Positions 40,319 to 48,010 of a stretch of 48,010 nucleotides of DNA are shown one piece after another (within the stretch, counting starts at the first letter, position 1; each line of letters starts with the position of its first letter). The translations under genes were made by a program, and so were the position numbers. This stretch comes from an uncultured Chloroflexota bacterium (lineage in GTDB: Bacteria > Chloroflexota > Anaerolineae > UBA4142 > SHND01). Where the stretch lies: assembly GCA_937870825.1 (NCBI GenBank), contig CALMZO010000192.1, forward strand, positions 1 through 48,010. Direction: 5' to 3'. Under the pieces are notes generated by a model. It did no database searches. It was not told the DNA's origin and saw nothing but the letters and a program-made list of their open reading frames with translations.

Positions 40319-41629
40319 TTAACGCGCAAGTGCTGCCGCGCTCGGCAGTAACCGATTGACCGGCGCAGCCGCGCGGCTGACCGGTCGCGATGCGCGTACT
40401 GCATGAAAGGGCTGACGCAAAATTTGGTCGTACACCATTGCCACCGAACCCATCACGCACGCATCCGAGCCGTACGCGGCGGCGACCATTTGCGCCGATT
40501 GCCAGGACCAGCGCAAGGCGCGTTCGCTAATGGTTTGTTGAATCACCGGCATCAAAAATTCTTTGGCAAGCGAAAGAATGCCGCCAAACACAACCATTTC
40601 GGGATTCAGCGCATTCACCAGATTCGCCAGTCCGATGCCCAGATATTTTCCCGTATCAAACAAGGCACGGCGCGCAACCGCATCCCCTTCTTGTGCGGCG
40701 CGCACCACGCCGGGCAAAGTCAACTGTTCGCGTTTGCCATTTTGCCCGGGCGACGCCAAGCGCGCAAGCATAGAGGGTTCTCCGGCGGCGATGCATTCCT
40801 GAATGCGGCGAAAGAGTGCAGACTGCGAGGCGAGCGTTTCCCAACAGCCGTGATTGCCACATGCACAGGGCAAGCCGTTGGGTTCGAGCGTCATGTGACC
40901 CACTTCGCCGGCAAAGCCCGAACCGCCCGGATAAATTCGTCCATCCATCACAATGCCACCGCCGATGCCGACGCCCGCGCTGACGTACAACACATTGCGC
41001 GCGCCGCGCGCCACGCCAAAATACGTTTCCCCGAACGCGGCGATAGATGCTTCGTTGTCGACAAATACCGGCAAGTCAAACCGCGCGCGCAGCATTTGAC
41101 GCAGCGGGACATTTTCCCAATGCAGGTTCGGCGCATACAGCAAGGTTCCGGATTCCACGTCTACCAACCCCGGCACGCCGAGGGCGAGACCCAGAATGGG
41201 AAGCCCATGCGCGTTGGCTTGTTTGATTGCGGCTCCGATATTTGCCATGGTGTGACGCAAAATGGCGGGTTGCTGCTCGCGGCGGTCAGTGCGTTCTTGA
41301 TGGCGCCAAATTACGCGCGCGGCAAAATCGGTGAGAACGACGGAAATAAAATCCACGCCGATTTCGGCGCCGATGATGGCGCCGGCATGTGGATTGAGTT
41401 GCAGCAGAATGCCGGGGCGTCCGGTGAAATTTTTTCCGACGCCGGTTTCCGTGACAAAGCTGGCATTGATCAGTTGTTCGACGAGGCTGGAGACAGTCGT
41501 TTTGTTCAGCCCTGTGGCAAGGGCGAGCGCGGCGCGCGAAAGTGGCGGATGGTCGCGCAGCGCGTTCAAAATAATCGAGAGATTGATTTCGCGGATGAGT
41601 GCTTGGTCGCCGGTGCGGGCGCGTGTCAT
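40319..41629 (-). CDS. xylR: ROK family transcriptional repressor, XylR-like
   Basis: 436 residues. N-terminal winged helix (about 15-75: IREINLSIILNALRDHPPLSRAALALATGLNKTTVSSLVEQLI), then a ROK sugar-binding domain with IGVDF-type phosphate loop, DNEASIAAFGE, AGVGIGGGIVMDG, and the zinc signature GEVGHMTLEPNGLPCACGNHGCWE. ATG 41629 has GAGGACGG upstream. The operator at 41771-41795 is the palindrome known for Bacillus XylR, and it overlaps the start of this gene's own transcript, so the protein is probably an autoregulated xylose-responsive repressor of the transporter operon. The symbol is an inference from operator plus family. Confidence 0.85.
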   Translation of the reverse strand: MTRARTGDQALIREINLSIILNALRDHPPLSRAALALATGLNKTTVSSLVEQLINASFVTETGVGKNFTGRPGILLQLNPHAGAIIGAEIGVDFISVVLTDFAARVIWRHQERTDRREQQPAILRHTMANIGAAIKQANAHGLPILGLALGVPGLVDVESGTLLYAPNLHWENVPLRQMLRARFDLPVFVDNEASIAAFGETYFGVARGARNVLYVSAGVGIGGGIVMDGRIYPGGSGFAGEVGHMTLEPNGLPCACGNHGCWETLASQSALFRRIQECIAAGEPSMLARLASPGQNGKREQLTLPGVVRAAQEGDAVARRALFDTGKYLGIGLANLVNALNPEMVVFGGILSLAKEFLMPVIQQTISERALRWSWQSAQMVAAAYGSDACVMGSVAMVYDQILRQPFHAVRASRPVSRAAAPVNRLLPSAAALAR

Positions 41630-41770
41630 TTCACCGTCCTCGTACGTCACTGTGTGTGTTGCGTCACCATCGGTGTAACAACGTCAAACACTCGGTGATG
41701 CGTTAAACGGGAGTGCCGGCAGTGCTGCTTGAAGCAGGTGAGGAATTTACAGTCAGGCAAAAAAGACAAG

Positions 41771-41795
41771 TTAGTTTGTTTGTGCAACAAACTAA
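41771..41795. promoter_or_regulatory. XylR-type operator
   Basis: Perfect inverted repeat TTAGTTTGTT, 5-base spacer, AACAAACTAA. This matches the xyl operators known for XylR of Bacillus species. It sits from about 5 bases downstream of the -10 box of the promoter at 41800-41828, where bound repressor would block initiation. Confidence 0.9.
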
Positions 41796-41799
41796 TAAA

Positions 41800-41828
41800 A
41801 TTTTAACAGAATCGCCAAGCCGTGTCAA
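41800..41828 (-). promoter_or_regulatory. Sigma70 promoter of the xylR/transporter operon
   Basis: Minus-strand TTGACA (-35, 41823-41828), 17-base spacer, TAAAAT (-10, 41800-41805): 11 of 12 consensus bases. Transcription would start in the operator, about 165 bases before the repressor gene. Confidence 0.9.
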
Positions 41829-42010
41829 TGCGCGCGAGTCCTTTTCCATCTATCGCTTTTTTTTCAAAATCCCTTGACCCCTTTCCGCAAATCTATTACA
41901 CTGGCTTTTGGGATTGGGGCGTGCGCCTGCAAGCGCACGGGATACACGATTGCGTATTTGGCATCGTGCGTATTTTTATCCTTCACCCTTTATGCCTCAT
42001 CCTTTGCCTC
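41829..42010. other. Noncoding stretch before the TPR fragment
   Basis: The only clear structure is a run of CCTTCAC/CCTCATC-type words at about 41974-42015, in loose 7-base phase, directly before the TPR fragment. The frame is open but the protein upstream of 42011 does not look natural. Confidence 0.45.
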
Positions 42011-43279
42011 ATGCCAAACCTGTTCCAAGACCTTGCGCTGCTCGAATCGCGCGGACTCGTTCGCACGACGCTGGAGCGTGAACAACCCATCGTCCGTTTC
42101 AAGCATGCCCTTACGCGCGAAGCGACGTACAACTCGATGCTCCACGCGCGCCGCGCCGAGCTCCACCGCGCCGCCGCGCAAACGCTCGCGGAATTGCACG
42201 CGCAGCCGGATTTGGAAATGGTGTTGACGATTGCGGAACATTGGCAGCGCGGCAACGAAGACGCGCGCGCATTGGGAACGATTCTGCCGTACGCGCAAAA
42301 CTTGATTTACACCGGACGCAGCATTTCCCTCACCGCGCTCTTGGCGCGTCTCGAACGCGAAAACTTGAACGAAACACAGCAGCGCGATTTGGATATTGCA
42401 TTAGCGGACGCGCACGCGGCGCGGGGGGAATATGAACCGGCGCGGGTGCTGTATGCCAACATTCTTCCCCATGCAAATACGCTTGATGTTCGCGCGCGGG
42501 TGCTGCATGGGCTGGGCGTAGCGCATTATCATTTAGGAGAATTCGCGCGCGCGATTGAATATCACGAGGCAAGTCTGGCACTGGCAAAGGAGCAAAACAC
42601 TCCGGGACGCCAAGCGCAAGCATTTAGCGGCTTGGGGGCTGGCTATCGTGGGCTGGGCGAATTGGAACGCGCTGAAGAGTTCTTTAAGCAGAGTCGCGAT
42701 TTGAGCAAAGCAATCGGTGATCCATCCATTCAAGCAAATTCCGAGTATAATCTGGCGGTCTTGGCACATGACCGTGGTCAGTATGCAGATTCAATCGCGG
42801 CGGCTAACTCTGCCTTGAGTTTGTTTGAAGAAATGCAAAATATCGCTTATGCTGCGAGTGCTTTGCAAGTCCTCGGGGCTTGCTATTTTGGACTCGGTGA
42901 TTTGGATAGAGCGGGCAGCTATTACGAGCGCGCGGTTCAAACAAGTCTAAAGGGTAATGACTATTTATTTGCCATGTTTGGTTTCCTCAATCTAGGAGAG
43001 CTTGCCTTGACACAAGGCAAATTAGATAAATCCACTTTTTATTACAGAGAGACTCTCAAGCACCTTGAAACTGTAAAAAATGACCGCATCCTTTCCTATG
43101 CGGAGCTGGGTCTGGCGCAAATCGCATTTGAACAAAAACAATTTGACGCCGCCAACTCCCACGCAACAATTGCGTTCGAGATTGCCAAGCGACTGGACCT
43201 AAGAGGGCAGGTGGAAAACGCCCTTCGCCTTCTCGACCAGATATCCGCTGCACAGCCGAAACAGATTTCATCATCCTAA
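42011..43279 (+). pseudogene. TPR C-terminal part of a cyclase-ATPase-TPR signalling protein
   Basis: 422 residues from ATG 42011. It begins LALLESRGLVRTTLEREQPIVRFKHALTREATYNSMLHARRAELHRAAAQTL, the segment that in AAA/LuxR-type signalling ATPases follows the ATPase domain. About seven TPR repeats follow (for example ARVLHGLGVAHYHLGEFARAIEYHEASLALA, AFSGLGAGYRGLGELERAEEFFKQSRDLS). No N-terminal ATPase or cyclase is attached. The matching N-terminal half, ending just where this begins, lies downstream at 44333-46000. It is either a broken copy or half of a rearranged gene. It may still be expressed. Confidence 0.7.
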
Positions 43280-43393
43280 AGCAAAGTCCTGCTTGGTTAG
43301 GAAGAGCATCCTGCGGGTTTTCAAAATTCCTCTCGCTTTACAGACTGGCGGCGAAAACCTTGAGGGCCCTTCCAAATGAAATGGGACTCTACT

Positions 43394-43500
43394 CTAGTGC
43401 ATCATTAACCAACTTGTTTTGCGTACCGATGCGTTGAAAGACGCTTTCTAAACGATTTCATTGTGCGCGATTCACAAGAGCTTGTTTAATGCTGCACTAG
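43394..43500. mobile_element. 107-bp MITE-like element, copy A2
   Basis: Reverse-complement copy of 5877-5983 with 3 differences in 107 bases; inverted-repeat ends beginning CTAGTGCA. It ends 24 bases before the ATG at 43525, so it lies in the promoter region of that gene. Confidence 0.9.
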
Positions 43501-43524
43501 ATTCATACTTCGGAGGTCAAACCC

Positions 43525-44094
43525 ATGGAACCCATTCTTTTGATTTTTGCCGGTGCAATCGTTTTTGCCGTGCTTTATTATTTCATGCGAAAGCGCAACA
43601 TGGTCTCAGCCCCAAATGGGTCAGATAATGCGAAACCAGACGTGTTTGAGTTTGAGGCAGACCCGCCCGGAGTTGCTGCACCTCTCACCTTGCGAAAAAT
43701 ACGAATCCTCGCGCCTAAACAGGGGGGGAGCAACCTCCAAATCGAGCGCCTGCCTTTACCAGGCAATATCCCTTCGACTCTAGAGAAACAAGGTAAATCA
43801 CCCGCCTACGTCATCGCTTGCGTCATCAACCCGCGCATCCGTCTGGCAAACGACAAGGAGATTACGAAATTTGATCCTCCATTAACTGTGACAGTCTTTT
43901 ACAATGACCAGGACATAGAGCAATCCACGCTCAAGTCCGATGGTTCCCCGCAACTCTCATTAGTAACTTATTATGAGGCAGATGGCATACGCTGGGAACG
44001 ATTGGACACAACGGTGGATTCCGGTGCCAAAACATTAACAGCCACAATCAGCGTGCTTGAACCGGAGGACCCGATTCTGGAATGTAGACCATAA
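43525..44094 (+). CDS. Membrane-anchored protein with beta-sandwich-like domain, unknown
   Basis: 189 residues. One N-terminal membrane helix (ILLIFAGAIVFAVLYYFM) followed by basic residues, then a soluble domain with FEADPPGVAAPLTLRKIRI and a C-terminal SLVTYYEADGIRWERLDTTVDSGAKTLTATISVLEP, which resembles the end of a ZU5-type domain. Good RBS (GGAGG about 9 bases before ATG 43525). Its upstream region is occupied by the inverted-repeat element. Sequence composition is less GC-rich than most neighbours. Confidence 0.65.
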   Translation: MEPILLIFAGAIVFAVLYYFMRKRNMVSAPNGSDNAKPDVFEFEADPPGVAAPLTLRKIRILAPKQGGSNLQIERLPLPGNIPSTLEKQGKSPAYVIACVINPRIRLANDKEITKFDPPLTVTVFYNDQDIEQSTLKSDGSPQLSLVTYYEADGIRWERLDTTVDSGAKTLTATISVLEPEDPILECRP

Positions 44095-44107
44095 ACGCTT
44101 CCAAAAA

Positions 44108-44293
44108 ATGGCCGCTTTTCGTGCCCTCATTCACCGCCCTTTTGCTTCCCTCTGGTTCGGGCAGACACTCTCACGGCTTGGCGACAACTGCAACTCGGAA
44201 TGCCGAGACGGGCGCTCTCACACTTACGGCACAGGTGCGTACGCTTCAGCCGAAAGACCCAATGTGGGCGGGACGTCCTTGACACAGGTTTGA
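44108..44293 (+). pseudogene. N-terminal fragment of an MFS transporter
   Basis: ATG 44108: AAFRALIHRPFASLWFGQTLSRLGDN matches the start of MFS efflux proteins (fRALrhRpFa-LW-GQ--SrlGD). After about 25 residues the protein homology ends and the frame runs through unrelated sequence to a stop at 44293. A truncated gene at a rearrangement joint. Confidence 0.65.
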
Positions 44294-44332
44294 GTAAGCG
44301 GAGTGATTCGTTCTCGCGCGATTTCCTACTTG

Positions 44333-46000
44333 ATGAATGCTTGTCCCTACTGCTCCTTTCAAAACCTCCCCACCGCGACCTTTTGCGCGAACTGTGGGCG
44401 CGATGTAACGCGTCCACAAACTTTGCGCGAAACAGATTCGCTCCCGCGCGCGCGCGAAGCTGAACGACGTTTTGTAACCATCCTCTTTGCCGACCTTTCG
44501 GGATTCACCGCGCTGACAGAAACGCGCGACCCTGAAGCCGTGCGCGAACTCATCAACGCGTGTTTTGATTTGCTCGTTCCCATCGTCGAGAATCATCAAG
44601 GCGTCGTTGACCAATTCGTCGGCGATGCGCTCGTTGCCTTGTTTGGCGCGCCCGTCGCGCATGAAGACGACCCCGCGCAAGCGTGCCGCGCCGCGTTGGA
44701 GATGCTCGACGCGCTGAACACACTGAACGCGGAACGCAAAACGAATCTCGGTCTGCACATCGGCATCAACAGCGGCATGGTATTGGCGGGAGGAATTGGT
44801 TCGCGCGGACGCCAGCAGTATTCCGTGTTGGGCGACGCGGTGAATGTCGCCGCGCGGTTGCAGGACGCGGCAGAACGCGGCGAAATTTTTGTCGGCGCGG
44901 AAACGCACAAACTCGCGCGCGACCAATTTGACTTTGTCTCGCTCGGCGCGATGCCATTCAAAGGCAAAAGCGAACCGCAAGCCGTGTGGCAATTGTTTGG
45001 CGTGAAAACGAACGCGCCCGCCCATCGCCGCATTCACACCACAACGCCGATGCTCGGACGCGAACGCGAACTCGCATTATTGAAACGCGTCACGCGCGAA
45101 ACGCGGGAGGACGAAGCAGGTTTGCGCGTCGTTTCCATTTTGGGCGATGCGGGTTTGGGAAAATCGCGGCTCATCCAAGAATGGCGCAATGCGGTTTTGC
45201 ATCTCCTCTCACCCCCCCCTCATTTCATCATCGCGTCTTGCGCCCCTGACGGCGCGACACACGCATACGCGCTGCTTACAGAGCTCGCGCGCGAATTGCA
45301 AAGCGCGCGCAATGATAGCGATGAGACATCCGCCGCATTGTTGGGAACGAACGTCCCCGCGCGAAATCTCGACTCACTGGACAGTGCCGCGCTGCAAGCG
45401 CAATACGCGAATGCGCTGCGCGAATGGATTGCTCAGCGCGCGGCAAGCGAAACGCTCGTGATTGTCTGCGAAGATGCCCATTGGGCGGACGCGCCGTCGC
45501 TTCAAGTGTTGCAGCACGCGTTGGCGCAATTGCTCGACGCGCGTGTGCTGATTGCATTCACCTCGCGCATTGATACCGAAACGCCCGGTTGGGAGTTGAT
45601 GCAAAACGTTCAAGAACTGCCCGGCGTCGCCGCCACGCGTCTGCATCTCGCGCCCCTCGCCGAACCGGATGCAAACGCGCTGCTCGCTTCGCTTGTGCCC
45701 GGCGCATTGCCGCAAGACATTCAACAACTCATTCTCTCCCGCGCCGAGGGCAATCCGCTGTTTGTCGAAGAACTGGTCCGCATGTTATTGGACCGCGGCG
45801 ATTTGAAACGCGAAAAAGAACAACGGGTGCTTGCGCGCGAACGCATCATACTCGACGTGCCGAATACACTGCAAGGAATTCTGATGGCGCGCATTGACCA
45901 ATTGCCCGACGACGCGCGCCGCGTGCTGCAAATTGCGTCCGTGTTGGGACGCGAATTTTCGGTGGACGTTTTGGAACAGGTGCTCGCAAAAACAAACTGA
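44333..46000 (+). CDS. Class III nucleotidyl cyclase-AAA ATPase, truncated before its TPR part
   Basis: 555 residues. N-terminal zinc ribbon (CPYCSFQN...CANCGRDV), class III cyclase domain (FVTILFADLSGFTALTE with metal Asp, VDQFVGDALVALFG with the second metal Asp, VLGDAVNVAARLQ with the Asn/Arg pair), then an AAA ATPase domain (MLGRERELALLKR, Walker A GDAGLGKSR, Walker B VIVCEDAHWAD). The usual substrate-specifying Lys of VDKF is Gln, so nucleotide preference is uncertain. The protein ends 20 residues after a typical ASVLGREFSVDVL segment, with no TPR region, at a stop closely followed by a terminator. Start: ATG 44333 rather than GTG 44303, because the zinc ribbon begins there. Confidence 0.8.
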   Translation: MNACPYCSFQNLPTATFCANCGRDVTRPQTLRETDSLPRAREAERRFVTILFADLSGFTALTETRDPEAVRELINACFDLLVPIVENHQGVVDQFVGDALVALFGAPVAHEDDPAQACRAALEMLDALNTLNAERKTNLGLHIGINSGMVLAGGIGSRGRQQYSVLGDAVNVAARLQDAAERGEIFVGAETHKLARDQFDFVSLGAMPFKGKSEPQAVWQLFGVKTNAPAHRRIHTTTPMLGRERELALLKRVTRETREDEAGLRVVSILGDAGLGKSRLIQEWRNAVLHLLSPPPHFIIASCAPDGATHAYALLTELARELQSARNDSDETSAALLGTNVPARNLDSLDSAALQAQYANALREWIAQRAASETLVIVCEDAHWADAPSLQVLQHALAQLLDARVLIAFTSRIDTETPGWELMQNVQELPGVAATRLHLAPLAEPDANALLASLVPGALPQDIQQLILSRAEGNPLFVEELVRMLLDRGDLKREKEQRVLARERIILDVPNTLQGILMARIDQLPDDARRVLQIASVLGREFSVDVLEQVLAKTN

Positions 46001-46042
46001 TTCTGCGCCATGCGGATTATGAATCCCGCGCGCGAGCCAAAA

Positions 46043-46072
46043 AGCGGACGCTCAAACGTTCGCTTTTTTTTT
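46043..46072 (+). terminator. Intrinsic terminator after the cyclase-ATPase gene
   Basis: 8-bp stem (AGCGGACG/CGTTCGCT with one G-T pair), 6-base loop, then nine T. 42 bases past the stop codon at 46000. Confidence 0.8.
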
Positions 46073-46173
46073 GTTAACGCAATTCAAAATCAAATTACGG
46101 ATACGCGTTCGCACAGTACTATCAATGAGTTCAGGGATAACGAATCACGACCGCCATGTTTGAAATGCGTTGG

Positions 46174-46201
46174 TGATACATTCGTCCGCGCGTCGTATAA
46201 T
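46174..46201 (+). promoter_or_regulatory. Possible promoter of the sigma factor gene
   Basis: TATAAT at 46196-46201, 13 bases before the ATG at 46215. The -35 region is poor for sigma70 (TGATAC); CGTC just before the -10 box would also suit an ECF-type promoter, so autoregulation is possible. Confidence 0.35.
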
Positions 46202-46214
46202 AGAGTGAAAGCAG

Positions 46215-46775
46215 ATGTCTGCCCACGACCAATCCCTGCGCGGCGTGTTGAATCTGACGACGGCAAAATTTGAGGTGGACTGGAACGCGGTATACCGCCA
46301 CGAATTGCCGCGCGTGTACAATTATTTTCGCTATCGTTTCGGCGACAACGCGCTGGCGGAAGATTTAACATCCGCAACGTTTGAAAAGGCATGGCGCGCG
46401 CGCGAAAAATACAAGCGCGACGTTGCCGCGTTTTCGACGTGGCTGTTCACTATCGCGCGCAATGCTGCCGCCGACCACTGCCGTAAAGAACACGGCTCCC
46501 GTACACACCGCGCGCATGTGTCCTTCGACGCGTTGGAAAACATTCCCGCGCCCGATTCCCCACACGACGCGTACACACAGCAAGCGGAACTCGCACAACT
46601 CGACGCGTTGCTGCAACAATTGAGCGAACACGAACGCGAATTGATTGCGCTCAAATACGGCGCGGCATTGAACAACCGCGAAATTGCGCGACAGTTGAAC
46701 CTGAGCGAATCAAATGTGGGAACGACGCTGCATCGCGTTGTAGGCAAATTGCGCGCCAAGATGGAGCAAGTATGA
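46215..46775 (+). CDS. ECF-type RNA polymerase sigma factor
   Basis: 186 residues. Region 2 (about 25-90): YRHELPRVYNYFRYRFGDNALAEDLTSATFEKAWRAREKYKRDVAAFSTWLFTIARNAAADHCRK. Region 4 (about 125-180): LSEHERELIALKYGAALNNREIARQLNLSESNVGTTLHRVVGKLRAKM, with the HTH. A short linker joins them. An extracytoplasmic-function sigma factor, directing RNA polymerase to a small stress or envelope regulon. Its stop overlaps the next gene (ATGA), typical of an ECF sigma and its anti-sigma factor. Confidence 0.92.
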   Translation: MSAHDQSLRGVLNLTTAKFEVDWNAVYRHELPRVYNYFRYRFGDNALAEDLTSATFEKAWRAREKYKRDVAAFSTWLFTIARNAAADHCRKEHGSRTHRAHVSFDALENIPAPDSPHDAYTQQAELAQLDALLQQLSEHERELIALKYGAALNNREIARQLNLSESNVGTTLHRVVGKLRAKMEQV

Positions 46776-47779
46776 ACGACGAATTTCTCAAGACCTATCG
46801 CCAACCTCCGCGCGCGGAATTTGCGCGCGCGCTGCAAGACAAATTGAATGGAGAGACAAACATGCTTATCAAAAACATGGTCAATAAAAAAATGTGGCGA
46901 CACAATCTGATGCGTTGGAGTCCCGCGCTCTTTGTTGCAGCGCTGCTCGTCGCGGCAGTGTTGGTATTTTCATTTCCACCCGCGCGGGCGCTCGCACAAG
47001 ATTTTCTCAATTTGTTCCGCGTGAAAAAATTCGCGGCGATTACAATGAACCCCGCGCGTATGCAGCAATTGGACAATCTCGAACTTGACCTCGAAAAATT
47101 GTTCGGGGAAAGCATAGAAATTTTGCAAGAGCCGGGCAAACCGGTTCAGGTCGCCTCGCTGCAAGAAGCGCGCGCACGCGCGGGCTTTGCCGTCGCGGCG
47201 CCGTCCGCGCTTTCCAATGACGCGCAGTTGCAAATCTTTGTGCATGGCGAAGGCGCGATGGTTTTCACCGGCGACACGCAAAAATTGCGCGAGGTTCTGG
47301 AATTGGTTGGCGTGACGGATGCGCAGATTCCCACACAATTGGACGGCGCAAAAATTACCGTGCGAAAACCGTCAGCAGTGTTGCTCGAGTACAAACTCAA
47401 GAACGGCAGTTTTTCATTGATGCAATCGCCGAGTCCCGAAGTCGAACTGCCGCAAGGTGTCGAGTTGAAACAATTGGGCGAAATCGGTTTGCGCGTATTG
47501 GGATTGAGCGCGGACGAAGCGCGCGATTTTTCCAACAAGGTGGATTGGAGCAGCACGTTCCTCGTCCCGATTCCTGCGGACGCCGCCGAAGTTCGCCAAG
47601 TGAGCGTGAACGGCGCGGAGGGTTTGCTGCTCACCTCAAACGGCACGGCGCGCAACAATCACAGTCCGATGGCGCGCGGGCAAGCCGTTTTGCTCTGGGC
47701 AAAGGACGGCATGGTGTACGGCGTTGAAGGGAATACAAACGCGGTGGATTTGTTAGAGATTGCGAATTCGGTACAATGA
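46772..47779 (+). CDS. Membrane protein, probable anti-sigma factor
   Basis: 335 residues. About 48 cytoplasmic N-terminal residues, one membrane helix (SPALFVAALLVAAVLVFSFPPARALA), then an external domain of about 250 residues with alternating beta strands (LPQGVELKQLGEIGLRVLGLS..., WSSTFLVPIPADAAEVRQVSVNGAEGLLLTSNG). Translationally coupled (ATGA) to the ECF sigma gene, which makes it the likely membrane sensor that holds the sigma factor. The N-terminal segment is short and lacks a classic zinc anti-sigma motif. Its final TGA overlaps the first base pair of a heptamer array. Confidence 0.78.
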   Translation: MNDEFLKTYRQPPRAEFARALQDKLNGETNMLIKNMVNKKMWRHNLMRWSPALFVAALLVAAVLVFSFPPARALAQDFLNLFRVKKFAAITMNPARMQQLDNLELDLEKLFGESIEILQEPGKPVQVASLQEARARAGFAVAAPSALSNDAQLQIFVHGEGAMVFTGDTQKLREVLELVGVTDAQIPTQLDGAKITVRKPSAVLLEYKLKNGSFSLMQSPSPEVELPQGVELKQLGEIGLRVLGLSADEARDFSNKVDWSSTFLVPIPADAAEVRQVSVNGAEGLLLTSNGTARNNHSPMARGQAVLLWAKDGMVYGVEGNTNAVDLLEIANSVQ

Positions 47780-47805
47780 CGGAGGACGGATGACCGAGGA
47801 CGGAA
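47778..47805 (+). repeat. Four heptamers upstream of the truncated four-helix gene
   Basis: GACGGAG GACGGAT GACCGAG GACGGAA, exactly 28 bases, one base from the ATG at 47807. Same word family and length as the right arm (30706-30733) of the element at 30263. The array starts inside the TGA stop of the anti-sigma gene. Confidence 0.85.
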
Positions 47806-47806
47806 G

Positions 47807-47941
47807 ATGTTCAAATTCGAGCGATTGGAGGTTTGGCAGCTCGCGTTGGGTTATATAGACCTGATGTATGATATTGGGAGCCAGCTGCCAAAAACAGAGG
47901 AATACAATCTCAAATCCCAGCTCATTCGAGCCGCTGAGTAG
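47807..47941 (+). pseudogene. Truncated four-helix-bundle gene
   Basis: 44 codons, FKFERLEVWQLALGYIDLMYDIGSQLPKTEEYNLKSQLIRAAE then TAG. It matches the first 44 residues of the four-helix protein at 30292-30702 and breaks off within the LKSQxIRAA motif. The following sequence (47942-48010) is unrelated, so something has cut or inserted there. Only the 5' side of the element is in the window. Confidence 0.85.
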
Positions 47942-48010
47942 CTAACACTTTCGCCAAACGGGTTCAATCTGGAATGGTTTGATGGATAACGCGAATACTG
48001 GAATCTCTGC

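Noticed and set aside
1-48010. tRNA, rRNA and other structural RNA genes
   Set aside because: I saw no tRNA-like cloverleaf, rRNA segment or other recognisable RNA gene on either strand.

Overview
The window looks like a chromosomal segment of a Gram-negative-staining or monoderm environmental bacterium, most likely a member of the Chloroflexota (Anaerolineae-like). The clues are the gene content: GAF/hybrid kinases with stand-alone REC proteins, LVIVD-repeat secreted proteins, Uma2 proteins, sugar ABC operons with many xylose-isomerase-like TIM barrels, paired Tm-1/PEP-hydrolase-like proteins, membrane c-type cytochromes, several TTG starts and four-helix-bundle (S23/avd-like) genes. This is an inference from gene families; no rRNA or tRNA gene is present to settle it.

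Layout. 1-4.1 kb (+): a signalling operon of a 5'-truncated hybrid histidine kinase, a single-domain REC protein, a REC-SpoIIE phosphatase and a REC-coiled-coil protein. 4.1-5.7 kb (-): a LysM/YbaY-like secreted protein behind a leader that contains an intrinsic terminator with a competing hairpin. 5.9-6.1 kb: two short terminal-inverted-repeat elements sharing one CTAG. 6.2-7.9 kb (+): a secreted choice-of-anchor-B protein. 7.9-13.1 kb (-): Uma2, xylulokinase, a GH3 lipoprotein, RidA and a membrane protein. 13.3-15.1 kb: a convergent type II restriction-modification pair.

15.1-41.8 kb is almost entirely on the minus strand and is a large sugar-catabolic and redox region. It starts at 41.8 kb with a near-consensus sigma70 promoter overlapped by a textbook XylR-type operator, followed by a ROK repressor, a solute-binding lipoprotein, two permeases and two different ATPases. 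Then come several xylose-isomerase-like epimerases, two Tm-1-like proteins, a PEP-hydrolase-like TIM barrel, a creatininase-family amidohydrolase, a FAD oxidase and an Fe-S protein resembling GlcD/GlcF, two multi-heme cytochromes c, a Gfo/Idh/MocA dehydrogenase and a XylA-like isomerase. Together with XylB this points to uptake and isomerisation or oxidation of pentose-type sugars; the exact substrate is not established. 41.8-48 kb (+): a scrambled region with the two halves of a cyclase-ATPase-TPR signalling protein in swapped order, a truncated MFS gene, another copy of the short inverted-repeat element, an ECF sigma factor with its probable anti-sigma protein, and a truncated four-helix-bundle gene at the edge.

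The most unusual signal is a family of inverted repeats built from tandem 7-base words. They sit in many gaps of the minus-strand operon, often supplying the stop codon of the preceding gene. Two lie inside coding genes without breaking the frame and encode the same peptide. One intact four-helix-bundle gene (30292-30702) is bracketed exactly by four heptamers on each side, in inverted orientation, and the truncated second four-helix gene at 47807 is also preceded by exactly four heptamers of the same family. This suggests a compact mobile unit (arms plus a four-helix protein) with non-autonomous hairpin derivatives.
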